Positions 26,349 to 35,323 of a stretch of DNA of 40,716 bases are shown in pieces. Positions within the stretch are counted from its first letter, which is position 1, and every line of letters starts with the position of its first letter. The DNA comes from an uncultured Acetatifactor sp. GTDB lineage: Bacteria; Bacillota; Clostridia; Lachnospirales; Lachnospiraceae. The DNA lies in NCBI GenBank assembly GCA_947584035.1, contig CANPWJ010000003.1:1-40716 (forward strand), written 5' to 3'. Below the pieces are notes generated by a model, which saw nothing but the letters and a program-made list of their open reading frames with translations, was not told where the DNA came from and made no database searches. The translations under genes were made by a program, and so were the position numbers.

Positions 26349-28358
26349 ATGTTTTTTTCCAGAAAGATCATTCGCAAACGCGCGGTGTGCGCTGTGCTTT
26401 TCCTTGTCTGCGCAGGGGCAGTTCTTTGCTGGGCAGGGGAAGAGCCGCGCCTGGGAAAGGCTTCCGGTGCGGAAGCTTCGGAGAGAAAGTTTGCGGGGGG
26501 AACGATCTATGCGGTGTGGGGAATCGCCCATGCCGCCCAAAGGACGGCGTTTGCGGGATATCAGACGTTTCTGGACGCAGAGCTTGCCGGGAACCGTCTG
26601 AGAGAGCCGGGAAGCGCCTGTCTGCGGGAGCTGGTTTCCTCGGACTATGTCTTTTCTGAAACGCTGGAGGGATGGCTCCGGACGCGGTATGATGCGGACG
26701 GTATCTTTCAGATGGAGCTGCGGCTGCGGACGACGGCGTCATGGCTGCAGGAAAAGGCCGGGAACGCTTCCGATCCAGAGGAAAAAACGGAAGCGGAGCG
26801 TTTTTGGGTGTTTCGCCTGTTCCTTCTGGAGGACGGCAGCCAATACATTGTCTGCGGCGCCCGGGGGAAGAGTCTGCAGGAGGATCTCCCCGCCTGTATC
26901 GTCTGCGAGGACGCGCTGCGGTATTACCGGATGGATCCGTATCTGTCCGGAGTACGGGAGGAGGGCGAACCGTCGTCGGAGGAGGCCTGGCAGGATGCCT
27001 TTGCGCAGCAGACGGATGAGGAGCTGGAGTACTGGTACCGGGAGGGGAAGCTCTATGCCGTTGACCGACAGGCCGGGACGCTCTCGGATGTGACGGAGGG
27101 GCCGGAGCTTTGTATTGCCGCGTTTCTGGAACAGCAGCCGCCGCGGGCCGCACAGCAGTTAAATATGGACAGGGAGCGGGCCGTACAGGTGGAGGGGCTG
27201 TTTCCCACAGACTATTTTTCCCTGTATGATTGGAGGAATTATGCGGCCTGTGATCTGAATTCGGACGGTCAAATGGACTATGTGGTGGCCCTCTATCCAA
27301 AGGACTATCCGCCGGAGCGCCGCTATGCGGATTTTTCGCCCTATGAGCACAATGCAGCCTATTACGCGTCGCAGTTCTGGCTGCTCTTGTCTGACGGGGA
27401 GCGGGAATATCAGAGGATTCCTTTGTCGAACAGCGTGGAGTATCCGGAGGAGGCCCTGGTTCTGGTGACGATCGCCTTCGAGAGAGAGGGGCTGCTTCGG
27501 CTGGAATATTTTGTGGGAAGGTCCCCCTGGTACACGGCGACCCTGCTGTTTGAATACCGGGAACCGGAAAAAACTGGCGGCGGTTCGTATTTTTATCTGG
27601 TGCGATCCTATTATCACAACACCCAGAACGCTCTGATCGGAGACGCTCAAAATTACGGCAGCCTGGGGATCCTTTCTTATTTTGGTGAAAATCCGGTTCG
27701 GCCTTTTCGGGAGGGCGTGCAGAGCGTCGGACGGGATCTGCCGGTGGGAGAGGGGAAGGTTCTTTCCTTCTACTGGGAGCATCGCTACTCCAGCCACAAT
27801 ATTTGGGAGGAGCAGATGGTAAACAGCCAGCTTTGGCGGCGGGAGGCGGAGCTTCTGCGGGCGGCGCAAAAGACATTTTCCCAGGGGGACTTTGTTCTGA
27901 GCGGCGATCCGGTATTTTGGAACAGCCGGATCGTCAGCAACGAGGAGGATTTGTGTGTGGGAGATCCGAAAACCGTTGTCCCGAATATGGTGGACCGAAA
28001 GACCGGGGAAGCGGTGAATGTGACGGAGCTGATCGGCAAGGAGGAATTTTTGCGCCTGTTTGCGTCCTATGCCTACCACTATGATACGGACAAGATGCGG
28101 CAAGATCCGCTCTCGGAGAAAGAGCGGACGGCGCTTTTGGATTTTCTGGAAGAAAACTGGGACACCGCGGACTCCCTGGATGTTCTGACCGCCTTCAGCG
28201 GCCGGGAGATCTGTCTCCAGATCGCTCAGACCGGCCTTTTGATCGGAGTGCGGGGGGATTCCCAGTATTACCTGGATTACTGTCACATTGACAAGGAGCA
28301 CTTTGTGGGGACTCCGCTGTGGTATTATCTGGCGCCGGAGTGGATGCTGGATGAATGA
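26349..28358 (+). CDS. Large secreted/membrane-anchored hypothetical protein
   Basis: N-terminal hydrophobic anchor; DLNSDGQMDYVVAL calcium-loop-like motif. Confidence 0.7.
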   Translation: MFFSRKIIRKRAVCAVLFLVCAGAVLCWAGEEPRLGKASGAEASERKFAGGTIYAVWGIAHAAQRTAFAGYQTFLDAELAGNRLREPGSACLRELVSSDYVFSETLEGWLRTRYDADGIFQMELRLRTTASWLQEKAGNASDPEEKTEAERFWVFRLFLLEDGSQYIVCGARGKSLQEDLPACIVCEDALRYYRMDPYLSGVREEGEPSSEEAWQDAFAQQTDEELEYWYREGKLYAVDRQAGTLSDVTEGPELCIAAFLEQQPPRAAQQLNMDRERAVQVEGLFPTDYFSLYDWRNYAACDLNSDGQMDYVVALYPKDYPPERRYADFSPYEHNAAYYASQFWLLLSDGEREYQRIPLSNSVEYPEEALVLVTIAFEREGLLRLEYFVGRSPWYTATLLFEYREPEKTGGGSYFYLVRSYYHNTQNALIGDAQNYGSLGILSYFGENPVRPFREGVQSVGRDLPVGEGKVLSFYWEHRYSSHNIWEEQMVNSQLWRREAELLRAAQKTFSQGDFVLSGDPVFWNSRIVSNEEDLCVGDPKTVVPNMVDRKTGEAVNVTELIGKEEFLRLFASYAYHYDTDKMRQDPLSEKERTALLDFLEENWDTADSLDVLTAFSGREICLQIAQTGLLIGVRGDSQYYLDYCHIDKEHFVGTPLWYYLAPEWMLDE

Positions 28359-29932
28359 GACGCCCTTCTGTCCGAGATGAGACGGCGTACTCGCCGAAAT
28401 ATTTCCCGGGAGAGGATCTGAAACTGCCGGATGCCCATGGACGCGCAGGGCAGAGCAAAGATCACATAGGGGAGCACATAGCGCCCCTTGGCCTCCCAGA
28501 GGACACTGAACAGAACGCCTCCCACAAAGGCGATAAACACGGTGCAGACGGGAAGCTCCGGGCGTTTGCCGAGCAGGTACAGCGCGCACAGGGCGATGCC
28601 AAGGTACACAAGGAAGAGATACCGGTCCAAAAGCTTTGTGAGGGCATTGTGAATCTCTCCGTAGTAGACGGATCCCAGGAAGCCCGAGGGGCTCTCCTCA
28701 AAATAGGCGGTCAGGTAGAAGCTGCTGAAGGTTTGGTCGTTCCACTGTGCCAGCTCCTTTGTGGAATAAAAGCGGTAGGCGGTCTGTGGGTTCGACAGAA
28801 ATTCTTTTAAGCGGCCGCGGATATATTCCCGTCCAATTTCCGAGCAGACTTCCTGATCCAACCCGGCGTCTACCACGTAGGTATTGAGCCCGTAGGAGGA
28901 GTAGACGCACCCGTTCTCCGACTCCTGCAGGCCCAGGGCGATGTACATCTCGCTGGGTATGCCGTTTTCCTGCGGTATGCCGGAGCGGGCCTCATAGAAA
29001 GCGATGACCGCGCGGGTGGCGGAAAGGGGCAGGGCTAAGAGCAGGGCAGCCAGGGCCAGGTGGCGGAGCTGCCCGTTTTTTATGGCGTATACAAGGAGCA
29101 TAAGAGCCAGCGCCAGGATAAGGATCAGCGTATTTTTTCTCGCCAGAGTGGAAACGGTCATCAGTGCGAGCATAACGGCCGCGTATCTCTTTTTCCCTGT
29201 GCGGCACCAGCGCAGGGCGGCCCAAAAGACGATCACGCCGGCCATGATCGTGAGCACATCTCCATAAACGTAGGTGGAGTACAGATAGAGGGGTACGCAG
29301 AGCAGCAGGAGCAGCAGCGTGTAAAAGCTCACCGCGGCGTCGTGGAACAGCTCCTCCGCCAGGCGATAGGAAAAATAGATGGTCAGCATGATAAAACCGA
29401 TGTTGCAGAACTGAAACAGCTGATAGCGGTCATTCCCGGTCACAGAGAACAAAAGCTCCAGCAACAGAGCCAGGCCGTATTGATGATGGTGGATGCCCAG
29501 GTACTCGTCGGGCCGCATCGCGGAATAGTCTCCTCGCCGAAAGCCCAAAACGGCGTCATAGATCCAGCGCTGATCCCACATGGGGACGGCGCGGATATGA
29601 GTGACCCAGAAAAATAGCAGGACTCCTGTGATCAGGCATTGAGCGATGGCGAAGCCATGTACCAGCCGGTGCCGCTGTGCTTCACTGCCGTGGAAGATCA
29701 GACGGTAAAGCAGATACAGAAGGACGGCAGCGCCTATAAAAAACAGAAGATTGCGAAACGGGGAATCCGGACCGCCCGAGAGCCGCTCCGCGGAGTAGTC
29801 CGGATAATTCAACGTATAGAAGCCGGCCCAGTAGGTGAAGATCAGAGAAAAGGTCAGGCTCAGCACCAAAACCAGCCGGACAGAAAAGGCGGAGAGTGCG
29901 TTTCGGAAGGTCTGTGTTTTATCCTTGATCAT
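28325..29932 (-). CDS. Multi-pass membrane glycosyltransferase (GT39/ArnT-like)
   Basis: Many TM segments, GFYTLNYPDYSAERL and WDQRWIYDAVLGFRRGDY in early luminal loops. Confidence 0.7.
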   Translation of the reverse strand: MIKDKTQTFRNALSAFSVRLVLVLSLTFSLIFTYWAGFYTLNYPDYSAERLSGGPDSPFRNLLFFIGAAVLLYLLYRLIFHGSEAQRHRLVHGFAIAQCLITGVLLFFWVTHIRAVPMWDQRWIYDAVLGFRRGDYSAMRPDEYLGIHHHQYGLALLLELLFSVTGNDRYQLFQFCNIGFIMLTIYFSYRLAEELFHDAAVSFYTLLLLLLCVPLYLYSTYVYGDVLTIMAGVIVFWAALRWCRTGKKRYAAVMLALMTVSTLARKNTLILILALALMLLVYAIKNGQLRHLALAALLLALPLSATRAVIAFYEARSGIPQENGIPSEMYIALGLQESENGCVYSSYGLNTYVVDAGLDQEVCSEIGREYIRGRLKEFLSNPQTAYRFYSTKELAQWNDQTFSSFYLTAYFEESPSGFLGSVYYGEIHNALTKLLDRYLFLVYLGIALCALYLLGKRPELPVCTVFIAFVGGVLFSVLWEAKGRYVLPYVIFALPCASMGIRQFQILSREIFRRVRRLISDRRASHSSSIHSGAR

Positions 29933-30017
29933 TGGGAAATCTCCTGTCAAACGGTTTTCACAAAGTATGAATGAAATTATTATACCATAATTTTACACCA
30001 CTGTCATCTTTCCGTTA

Positions 30018-30082
30018 TTCAATATTAAATTATTGAAAAACAATAAAAATATATTGACAATCAATTCTGCAAGTGGTAAAGT
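30018..30082 (+). promoter_or_regulatory. Promoter of DUF2975/XRE operon with upstream inverted repeat
   Basis: TTCAATA-TTAAAT-TATTGAA (30018-30037); TTGACA 30054-30059, 17-bp spacer, TAAAGT 30077-30082. Confidence 0.6.
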
Positions 30083-30156
30083 ACTGTCCAGAAGAAGGGA
30101 GGCCCGGGCCCCGCCGGGAACGGCGCGGAAGGGAAGCCTCCGGAAACGAGGTCGAG

Positions 30157-30654
30157 ATGGCAAAAGAGAACAACAATCCGAAACCCTCCGGGGAACTGGA
30201 GGAACAGACGAAGCGGCTGACCCGGTGGACGAAGTATCTGCTGGATGCGATGTTCTACCTGGGGATCGTGGCAACCGCCAGTCTGCCCGTGAGCATCCAC
30301 TGGATCGGGAGTCATTACCTGCCCGCCCTGTTAAAAAATTATCAGGAGGTGGTGATCATCTATTTTGTGCTGGGCGTGTCCGCGGTGAAGCTGATATGGG
30401 AGCTTCGCAGGATCTTTCAGACGGTGTTGAACGAGGACTGCTTTGTGATGGAGAATGTGGTCAGTCTGCGGAAGATGGGGAACTGGAGCTTTTTTATCGC
30501 TGGGATGAGTGTGGTGCGAAGCATTGTGTACGCTACGATCGCGATGGCGGTGGTCATCCTTGTGTTTTTGATCGCGGGGATGTTCAGCAAGGTGCTGGCG
30601 CTGGTCTTTGAACAGGCGGTCCGCTATAAAGAGGAGAATGATCTGACGGTGTGA
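30157..30654 (+). CDS. DUF2975-like membrane protein
   Basis: Four TM pattern, paired with a small XRE gene as usual for this family. Confidence 0.7.
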   Translation: MAKENNNPKPSGELEEQTKRLTRWTKYLLDAMFYLGIVATASLPVSIHWIGSHYLPALLKNYQEVVIIYFVLGVSAVKLIWELRRIFQTVLNEDCFVMENVVSLRKMGNWSFFIAGMSVVRSIVYATIAMAVVILVFLIAGMFSKVLALVFEQAVRYKEENDLTV

Positions 30655-30691
30655 GTCTGCGGACGCCGTATCCGGAAAAGAGGAAGAGGAC

Positions 30692-30949
30692 ATGGGAATC
30701 ATTGTAAATTTGGATGTGATGATGGCGAAGCGCAAGAAAAGCCTGACCGAGCTGGCGAGCGCGGTGGATATCACACTCGCGAATCTCTCCATCCTGAAGA
30801 ACAATAAGGCCAAGGCCGTGCGCTTTACTACGCTGGAGGCCATCTGCCGGGAGCTGGACTGCCAGCCGGGGGATATTTTGGAGTATGTGCCGGACGGGAA
30901 GGGAGAGGTTCCCCGGGAACAGGCTCCGGAAGGGAGGAGCGGAGAATGA
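30692..30949 (+). CDS. Small XRE-family regulator (YozG-like)
   Basis: IIVNLDVMMAKRKKSLTELASAVDITLANLSILKNNKAKAVRFTTLEAICRELDCQPGDILEY. Confidence 0.92.
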   Translation: MGIIVNLDVMMAKRKKSLTELASAVDITLANLSILKNNKAKAVRFTTLEAICRELDCQPGDILEYVPDGKGEVPREQAPEGRSGE

Positions 30950-31311
30950 AGAGAGGGAGAGGAATGAGAATCGCGGCGGATGCGGCGTACTTTTTGGGAG
31001 TGGCGGTAATTGTCGGCCATCTGGGACTGGCGCTCTTTGCGGGAGACCGGATCCCCTATCCCGATGCCATGCTTCCGATGGCGTACCTGGAGATCGTCCT
31101 GCTGCGGCTGTCCGTGTGGGCGCTGCCGGAGCTCTTGATCAGCGTTTGGTTTTATTGGTCGCATGGCCCGCTGCCGGAGAGACACCGTGTGAGGAACCGG
31201 ATTCTGATTTTTTTGCCGGTGGCGGTCTGCCTGTTGTGCCTGTTGATTTATGTGGCGCTGACAGCATATGCGCTCCTGCTCTTTTCACAGGGCGGGATGC
31301 GGGGAATGTGA
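30946..31311 (+). CDS. Hypothetical membrane protein
   Basis: Hydrophobic ORF overlapping the XRE stop codon by 4 nt. Confidence 0.65.
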   Translation: MKRGRGMRIAADAAYFLGVAVIVGHLGLALFAGDRIPYPDAMLPMAYLEIVLLRLSVWALPELLISVWFYWSHGPLPERHRVRNRILIFLPVAVCLLCLLIYVALTAYALLLFSQGGMRGM

Positions 31312-31350
31312 CGCGTTGCGAAGGATGTCTATGTGAGAAGGGAGATTATT

Positions 31351-33429
31351 ATGAGTGATTGGACAGAACTGCGGGAGGAACCCAGGGGAACGGAAGGGGA
31401 AAGGCCTTCCGGGACGGTGGAGCAGAGTGTATGGGATCTTGCCCCGAAGCCTCAGTTTTCGGCGGCAGGACCGGGCGTGCCCGGGCCGATCCCCGTACCG
31501 CCCCCCAGGACGGATACCGAACAGACAAAGCGCCGGCGGGAGCACTATCGCTTTTTTGGAGCCGGGACCTTTTTGTACGCGCTTCTGTACGCGTTCTGTA
31601 TGTTTCGGAATGGATCCGGGGTGACCTTTCCTTTTTTTATCGCAGGAAGTCTCTGGTTTTTGTGCTGCTCGTTATCAAGGCTGGGGATTTCCTTAAAAAA
31701 AGGCAGCTCCTTTTATATAGTCAGCATGATGCTCCTGGCAGTATCCACCTTCTGCACCGACGACGGGCGGATCATCGTGTTCAATAAGATCGGGATCTTT
31801 CTCCTGATGATGAGCCTTTTGCTGAAACAGTATTTTGACACCTCCCGCTGGAGGCTGGGGAAGTATCTTTTGGCGATCTGCCAGCTGGTGTTTGCCAGTC
31901 TGGGCGAGCTGGGAAGCCCTTTTGCGGATGCCGCTGCCTACCGGAAGCGGAGAGAAAGGGACGGCAAGATCTGGTACGTGCTCCTGGGGGTGGTCATCGC
32001 GGCGCCTCTCCTGCTGGTGGTGCTGTTTCTCCTGGCCAGCGCGGATGTGGTGTTCCGCGGGATGGCGGATCGGCTCTTTGCGACGATCAGTGTGGGAAAC
32101 TGCTTCCGGATCCTCCTGCGGATCGTGTTTCTGTATTTCTTTTCCTATGCCTTGACGGCCTATCTGTGCAAACATACGATCCGTGAGGAGGTCCGGGACC
32201 GGAGGAAGGGAGAGCCGATCCTGGCGATCACCGTCACGGGTATGCTCTCCGCGCTGTATCTGCTGTTCAGCGGAGTGCAGATCGTCTATCTCTTTTTGGG
32301 GCAGATGAAGCTGCCGGGGGATTATACGTATGCCCAATATGCGCGGGAGGGATTTTTCCAGCTTCTGGCAGTGAGCGTGCTGAACCTGGGGATCGTGCTC
32401 TTCGTGCTGAGCTATTTCCGGGAGAGCAGGGTGTTAAAGGGAATTCTGACAGTGATGTCGCTCTGCACATTTATTATGATTGCCTCCAGCGCCCTGCGGA
32501 TGGTCATGTACATTCAGTCCTATTATCTGACCTTTCTGCGGCTTTTGGTGCTGTGGGGACTGGCGCTGCTTGCGGTTCTCTTCCTGGGAGTGTTGCTCAG
32601 CATCTTTACGGAGGACTTTCCGCTGTTCCGCTACAGCATGGCGGCGGTGACGGTCCTGTATCTGTGCCTGTCGTTCTGTCATCCGGACTATATCATCGCC
32701 AGGGTCAATGTGGCAAACATCCAGGGAGAGGGCGGCGAGCGGAACGAGGGATTTTTCTCCCGCACCACATCCTTTTACCAGGATTACCGCTATCTGGCGG
32801 GACTAAACGCCGATGCGGCGCCGGTGCTGATCCCCTACCTGGCGGCCCACGGATACGAGGTGGGGATGGTTTTGGAGGAGGAGCCCATTGAGCTCCGTGA
32901 GCTGGCCGGGAACCTGTACGGCAGCGACTATGCGCGGTCCGGTGAGAGCTGGTTCGGCTATCCGTATCTGCAGAAGCTTCAGAGAACGGCAAAGCCCTTC
33001 TCCCTGCGCACCTTCAATCTGTCCCGGTATCTGGCCATCGCCCGGGTGAAGGAGTACCGTGAACGGGTACAGGCGGTAGAATATGTTCCGGGGGTCTCCC
33101 TGCAGAACGAGGCGGGAGTCCTTCTGTCCCGGGTGAGCTGCAGCGTTTACCTGAACGGCAGCTTTTTGGACGCCTGCGATTATGGGGAGCAGGAGATCGA
33201 CGAGCAGTTTATCGAGACGGGGGAGGAGAGCCTGTGGATCGATCTGGAGCAGTACCGCATTCCGAAAAAGCTGCAGTCCGGACTGGTGGTAGAGATCACC
33301 GTTTCCTATCTCGATCAGGGACAGGAATACCAGGCCCAGACATCCCTGGCCGCCGGGGAGGAGGCGGATTTCCCCGGGATCTGCGTGCTGCGGGGCGATC
33401 CGGCAAAGCTGTCCCTGACAGCGGAATAG
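31351..33429 (+). CDS. DUF4153/DUF4173-like multi-pass membrane protein
   Basis: Long TM-rich N-terminal half and soluble C-terminal domain. Confidence 0.75.
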   Translation: MSDWTELREEPRGTEGERPSGTVEQSVWDLAPKPQFSAAGPGVPGPIPVPPPRTDTEQTKRRREHYRFFGAGTFLYALLYAFCMFRNGSGVTFPFFIAGSLWFLCCSLSRLGISLKKGSSFYIVSMMLLAVSTFCTDDGRIIVFNKIGIFLLMMSLLLKQYFDTSRWRLGKYLLAICQLVFASLGELGSPFADAAAYRKRRERDGKIWYVLLGVVIAAPLLLVVLFLLASADVVFRGMADRLFATISVGNCFRILLRIVFLYFFSYALTAYLCKHTIREEVRDRRKGEPILAITVTGMLSALYLLFSGVQIVYLFLGQMKLPGDYTYAQYAREGFFQLLAVSVLNLGIVLFVLSYFRESRVLKGILTVMSLCTFIMIASSALRMVMYIQSYYLTFLRLLVLWGLALLAVLFLGVLLSIFTEDFPLFRYSMAAVTVLYLCLSFCHPDYIIARVNVANIQGEGGERNEGFFSRTTSFYQDYRYLAGLNADAAPVLIPYLAAHGYEVGMVLEEEPIELRELAGNLYGSDYARSGESWFGYPYLQKLQRTAKPFSLRTFNLSRYLAIARVKEYRERVQAVEYVPGVSLQNEAGVLLSRVSCSVYLNGSFLDACDYGEQEIDEQFIETGEESLWIDLEQYRIPKKLQSGLVVEITVSYLDQGQEYQAQTSLAAGEEADFPGICVLRGDPAKLSLTAE

Positions 33430-33575
33430 AGAATTTCCCGGCGCGGCTTTGACGTGGGATCGAAAGAATTTTCGTTGCCGAAAGGGGACGAGTATGCTAT
33501 ACTAATATCACTGAGTGTTGTATCACTCCGCGGCAGCGGCGCGGAGGACAGAGGAAATGCAAGGAGGGAATATCG

Positions 33576-34496
33576 GTGAGATTAGTTACGCGTTCGGATT
33601 TTGACGGTTTGGCTTGCGGAGCGCTCCTTTTGGAGGCCGGAATCATTGACAGCTGGAAGTTTGCTCACCCCAAGGATCTGCAGGACGGTCTGGTGGAGAT
33701 CAATGAGAATGACTGTCTGGCCAACGTGCCTTTTGTGGAAGGCTGCGGCCTGTGGTTTGACCATCACTCCAGCGAGTTTGAGAGGAATCAGCTGGAAGGC
33801 AAATACAAAGGGGAGAGCCGGATCACTCCCTCCTGCGCGCGCATTATCTACGAATACTACGGCGGCAGGGAGAGGTTCCCTCAGTTTGACGATATGATGG
33901 TGGCGGTGGACAAAGTGGACTCCGGCGATCTGACCGTGGATGAGGTGATGAACCCCCAGGGCTGGATCCTGGTCGGCTTTCTGATGGATCCCAGGACCGG
34001 TCTGGGGCGCTGGAGACAGTTTTCCATATCCAACTATCAGCTGATGGAGAAGCTGATGCACTGCTGCCGTACCATGACCACCGCCGAGATCCTGGAGCTT
34101 CCGGACGTGAAGGAGCGCATTGAGGTATATAATGAGCAGACCGAGAAGTTTAAGGAGATGGTGACGGCGCATACCCGGGTGGAGGGAAATGTCATCATCA
34201 GCGACCTGCGCGGGGTGGATCCGATCTACACGGGCAACCGTTTTATGATCTACAGCATGTATCCGGAGCAGAATATTTCCGCATGGATCGTCAGCGGCCG
34301 GGGAGGTCTCGGCTGTTCCGCGGCGGTGGGCTACAGCATCCTGAACAGGACCTCCCATGTGAATGTGGGAAGCCTGATGTTAAAGTACAACGGCGGCGGG
34401 CACCGGAAGGTGGGCACCTGCCAGTTTACCGACGAAAATATGGACACGGATCTTCCCAAGATGCTGGAGGAGCTCTGCCAGATGGCAAACCAATAG
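33576..34496 (+). CDS. DHH-family phosphoesterase (GTG start)
   Basis: TRSDFDGLACGALL, FDHHSSE, GGGHRKVGTCQF; RBS AAGGAGGG. Confidence 0.9.
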   Translation: MRLVTRSDFDGLACGALLLEAGIIDSWKFAHPKDLQDGLVEINENDCLANVPFVEGCGLWFDHHSSEFERNQLEGKYKGESRITPSCARIIYEYYGGRERFPQFDDMMVAVDKVDSGDLTVDEVMNPQGWILVGFLMDPRTGLGRWRQFSISNYQLMEKLMHCCRTMTTAEILELPDVKERIEVYNEQTEKFKEMVTAHTRVEGNVIISDLRGVDPIYTGNRFMIYSMYPEQNISAWIVSGRGGLGCSAAVGYSILNRTSHVNVGSLMLKYNGGGHRKVGTCQFTDENMDTDLPKMLEELCQMANQ

Positions 34497-34516
34497 AGAA
34501 ACCGGGGGAACAGGAC

Positions 34517-34560
34517 GAGGAGAGGCTGAAACAGAATCTCCTCTTTCTGTTTCTTGTGTT
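34517..34560 (+). terminator. Terminator-like region with two mutually exclusive hairpins
   Basis: GAGGAGA 34517-34523 / TCTCCTC 34537-34543 and GAAACAGA 34528-34535 / TCTGTTTC 34546-34553, then T-rich tail. Confidence 0.6.
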
Positions 34561-34634
34561 TTTGTTTCTTATGATTGAAACGGTTTTTCCCGGATACACT
34601 AAGAGGAAAAACAGAATTTGGCAGGAGGGAAAGA

Positions 34635-35297
34635 ATGAAAAAAGGAACGGTTTATCTGATGCTGGGAGCGATGGTCTGCTGGATGGCAGCCTGCGGGAAT
34701 GGTGCCGGGTCCGGGCAGACGCAGGAGTCGGGTATCACGGAGGAAAGCGCCGGGGCGGGCGGCCAGAGCGCGGCACAGGGGACGGACACCCAGGAATCTG
34801 TGCCGGAGACGGGCGGCCAGGAATCCGCCGGCCAGCAGACAGACGGCTGGAGCGAGGAGATGACACAGATCCGGGATGCGGTAGTGGACGAGCTGGGCGA
34901 CCGGTACTGGCCCAATACGCCCATGGACGCGTCGTATCTCGCCTCCTATTACGGCGTCGGCGCGGAGCTGTACGATGATTTTATGGGGGAAATGCCCATG
35001 ATCAGCACCAATGTGGATACGCTGTTGATTATCAAGGCGAAAAGTGATAAGGTGGAGGAAGTGGAGAAGCTTCTGCTGGACTGCTACGACCACCAGGTCA
35101 ATGACTCGATCCAGTATCCCATGAATCTGGAGAAGGTTCAGGCGGCGAGAGTGCAGAGGATCGGCGACTACGTATGCTATGTGCAGCTGGGAGGCCCCGC
35201 CATTGATGAGGAAAACATGGATGATCGGATCCGCTTGTGCCAGGAGCAGAACGATCATGTGATCGAGATCATCAGCCAGCGGCTTTCGCAGGAGTAG
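34635..35297 (+). CDS. DUF4358 lipoprotein
   Basis: Lipobox MAACGNG; EEMTQIRDAVVDELGDRYWPNTPMDASYLASYYGV. Confidence 0.8.
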   Translation: MKKGTVYLMLGAMVCWMAACGNGAGSGQTQESGITEESAGAGGQSAAQGTDTQESVPETGGQESAGQQTDGWSEEMTQIRDAVVDELGDRYWPNTPMDASYLASYYGVGAELYDDFMGEMPMISTNVDTLLIIKAKSDKVEEVEKLLLDCYDHQVNDSIQYPMNLEKVQAARVQRIGDYVCYVQLGGPAIDEENMDDRIRLCQEQNDHVIEIISQRLSQE

Positions 35298-35323
35298 ATG
35301 TTTGGAAAGGTTGATAGCAAGGG

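Noticed and set aside
26368-27876. 502-aa and overlapping 476-aa minus-strand ORFs opposite the secreted protein
   Set aside because: Pro/Arg-rich shadow frames; the plus-strand frame has RBS context, signal anchor and continuous sensible composition.
33505-33550. Small hairpins GAGTG-TTGTAT-CACTC and CCGCG...CGCGG in the DHH leader
   Set aside because: Short stems without a T-run or clear regulatory logic; could be chance in GC-rich sequence.
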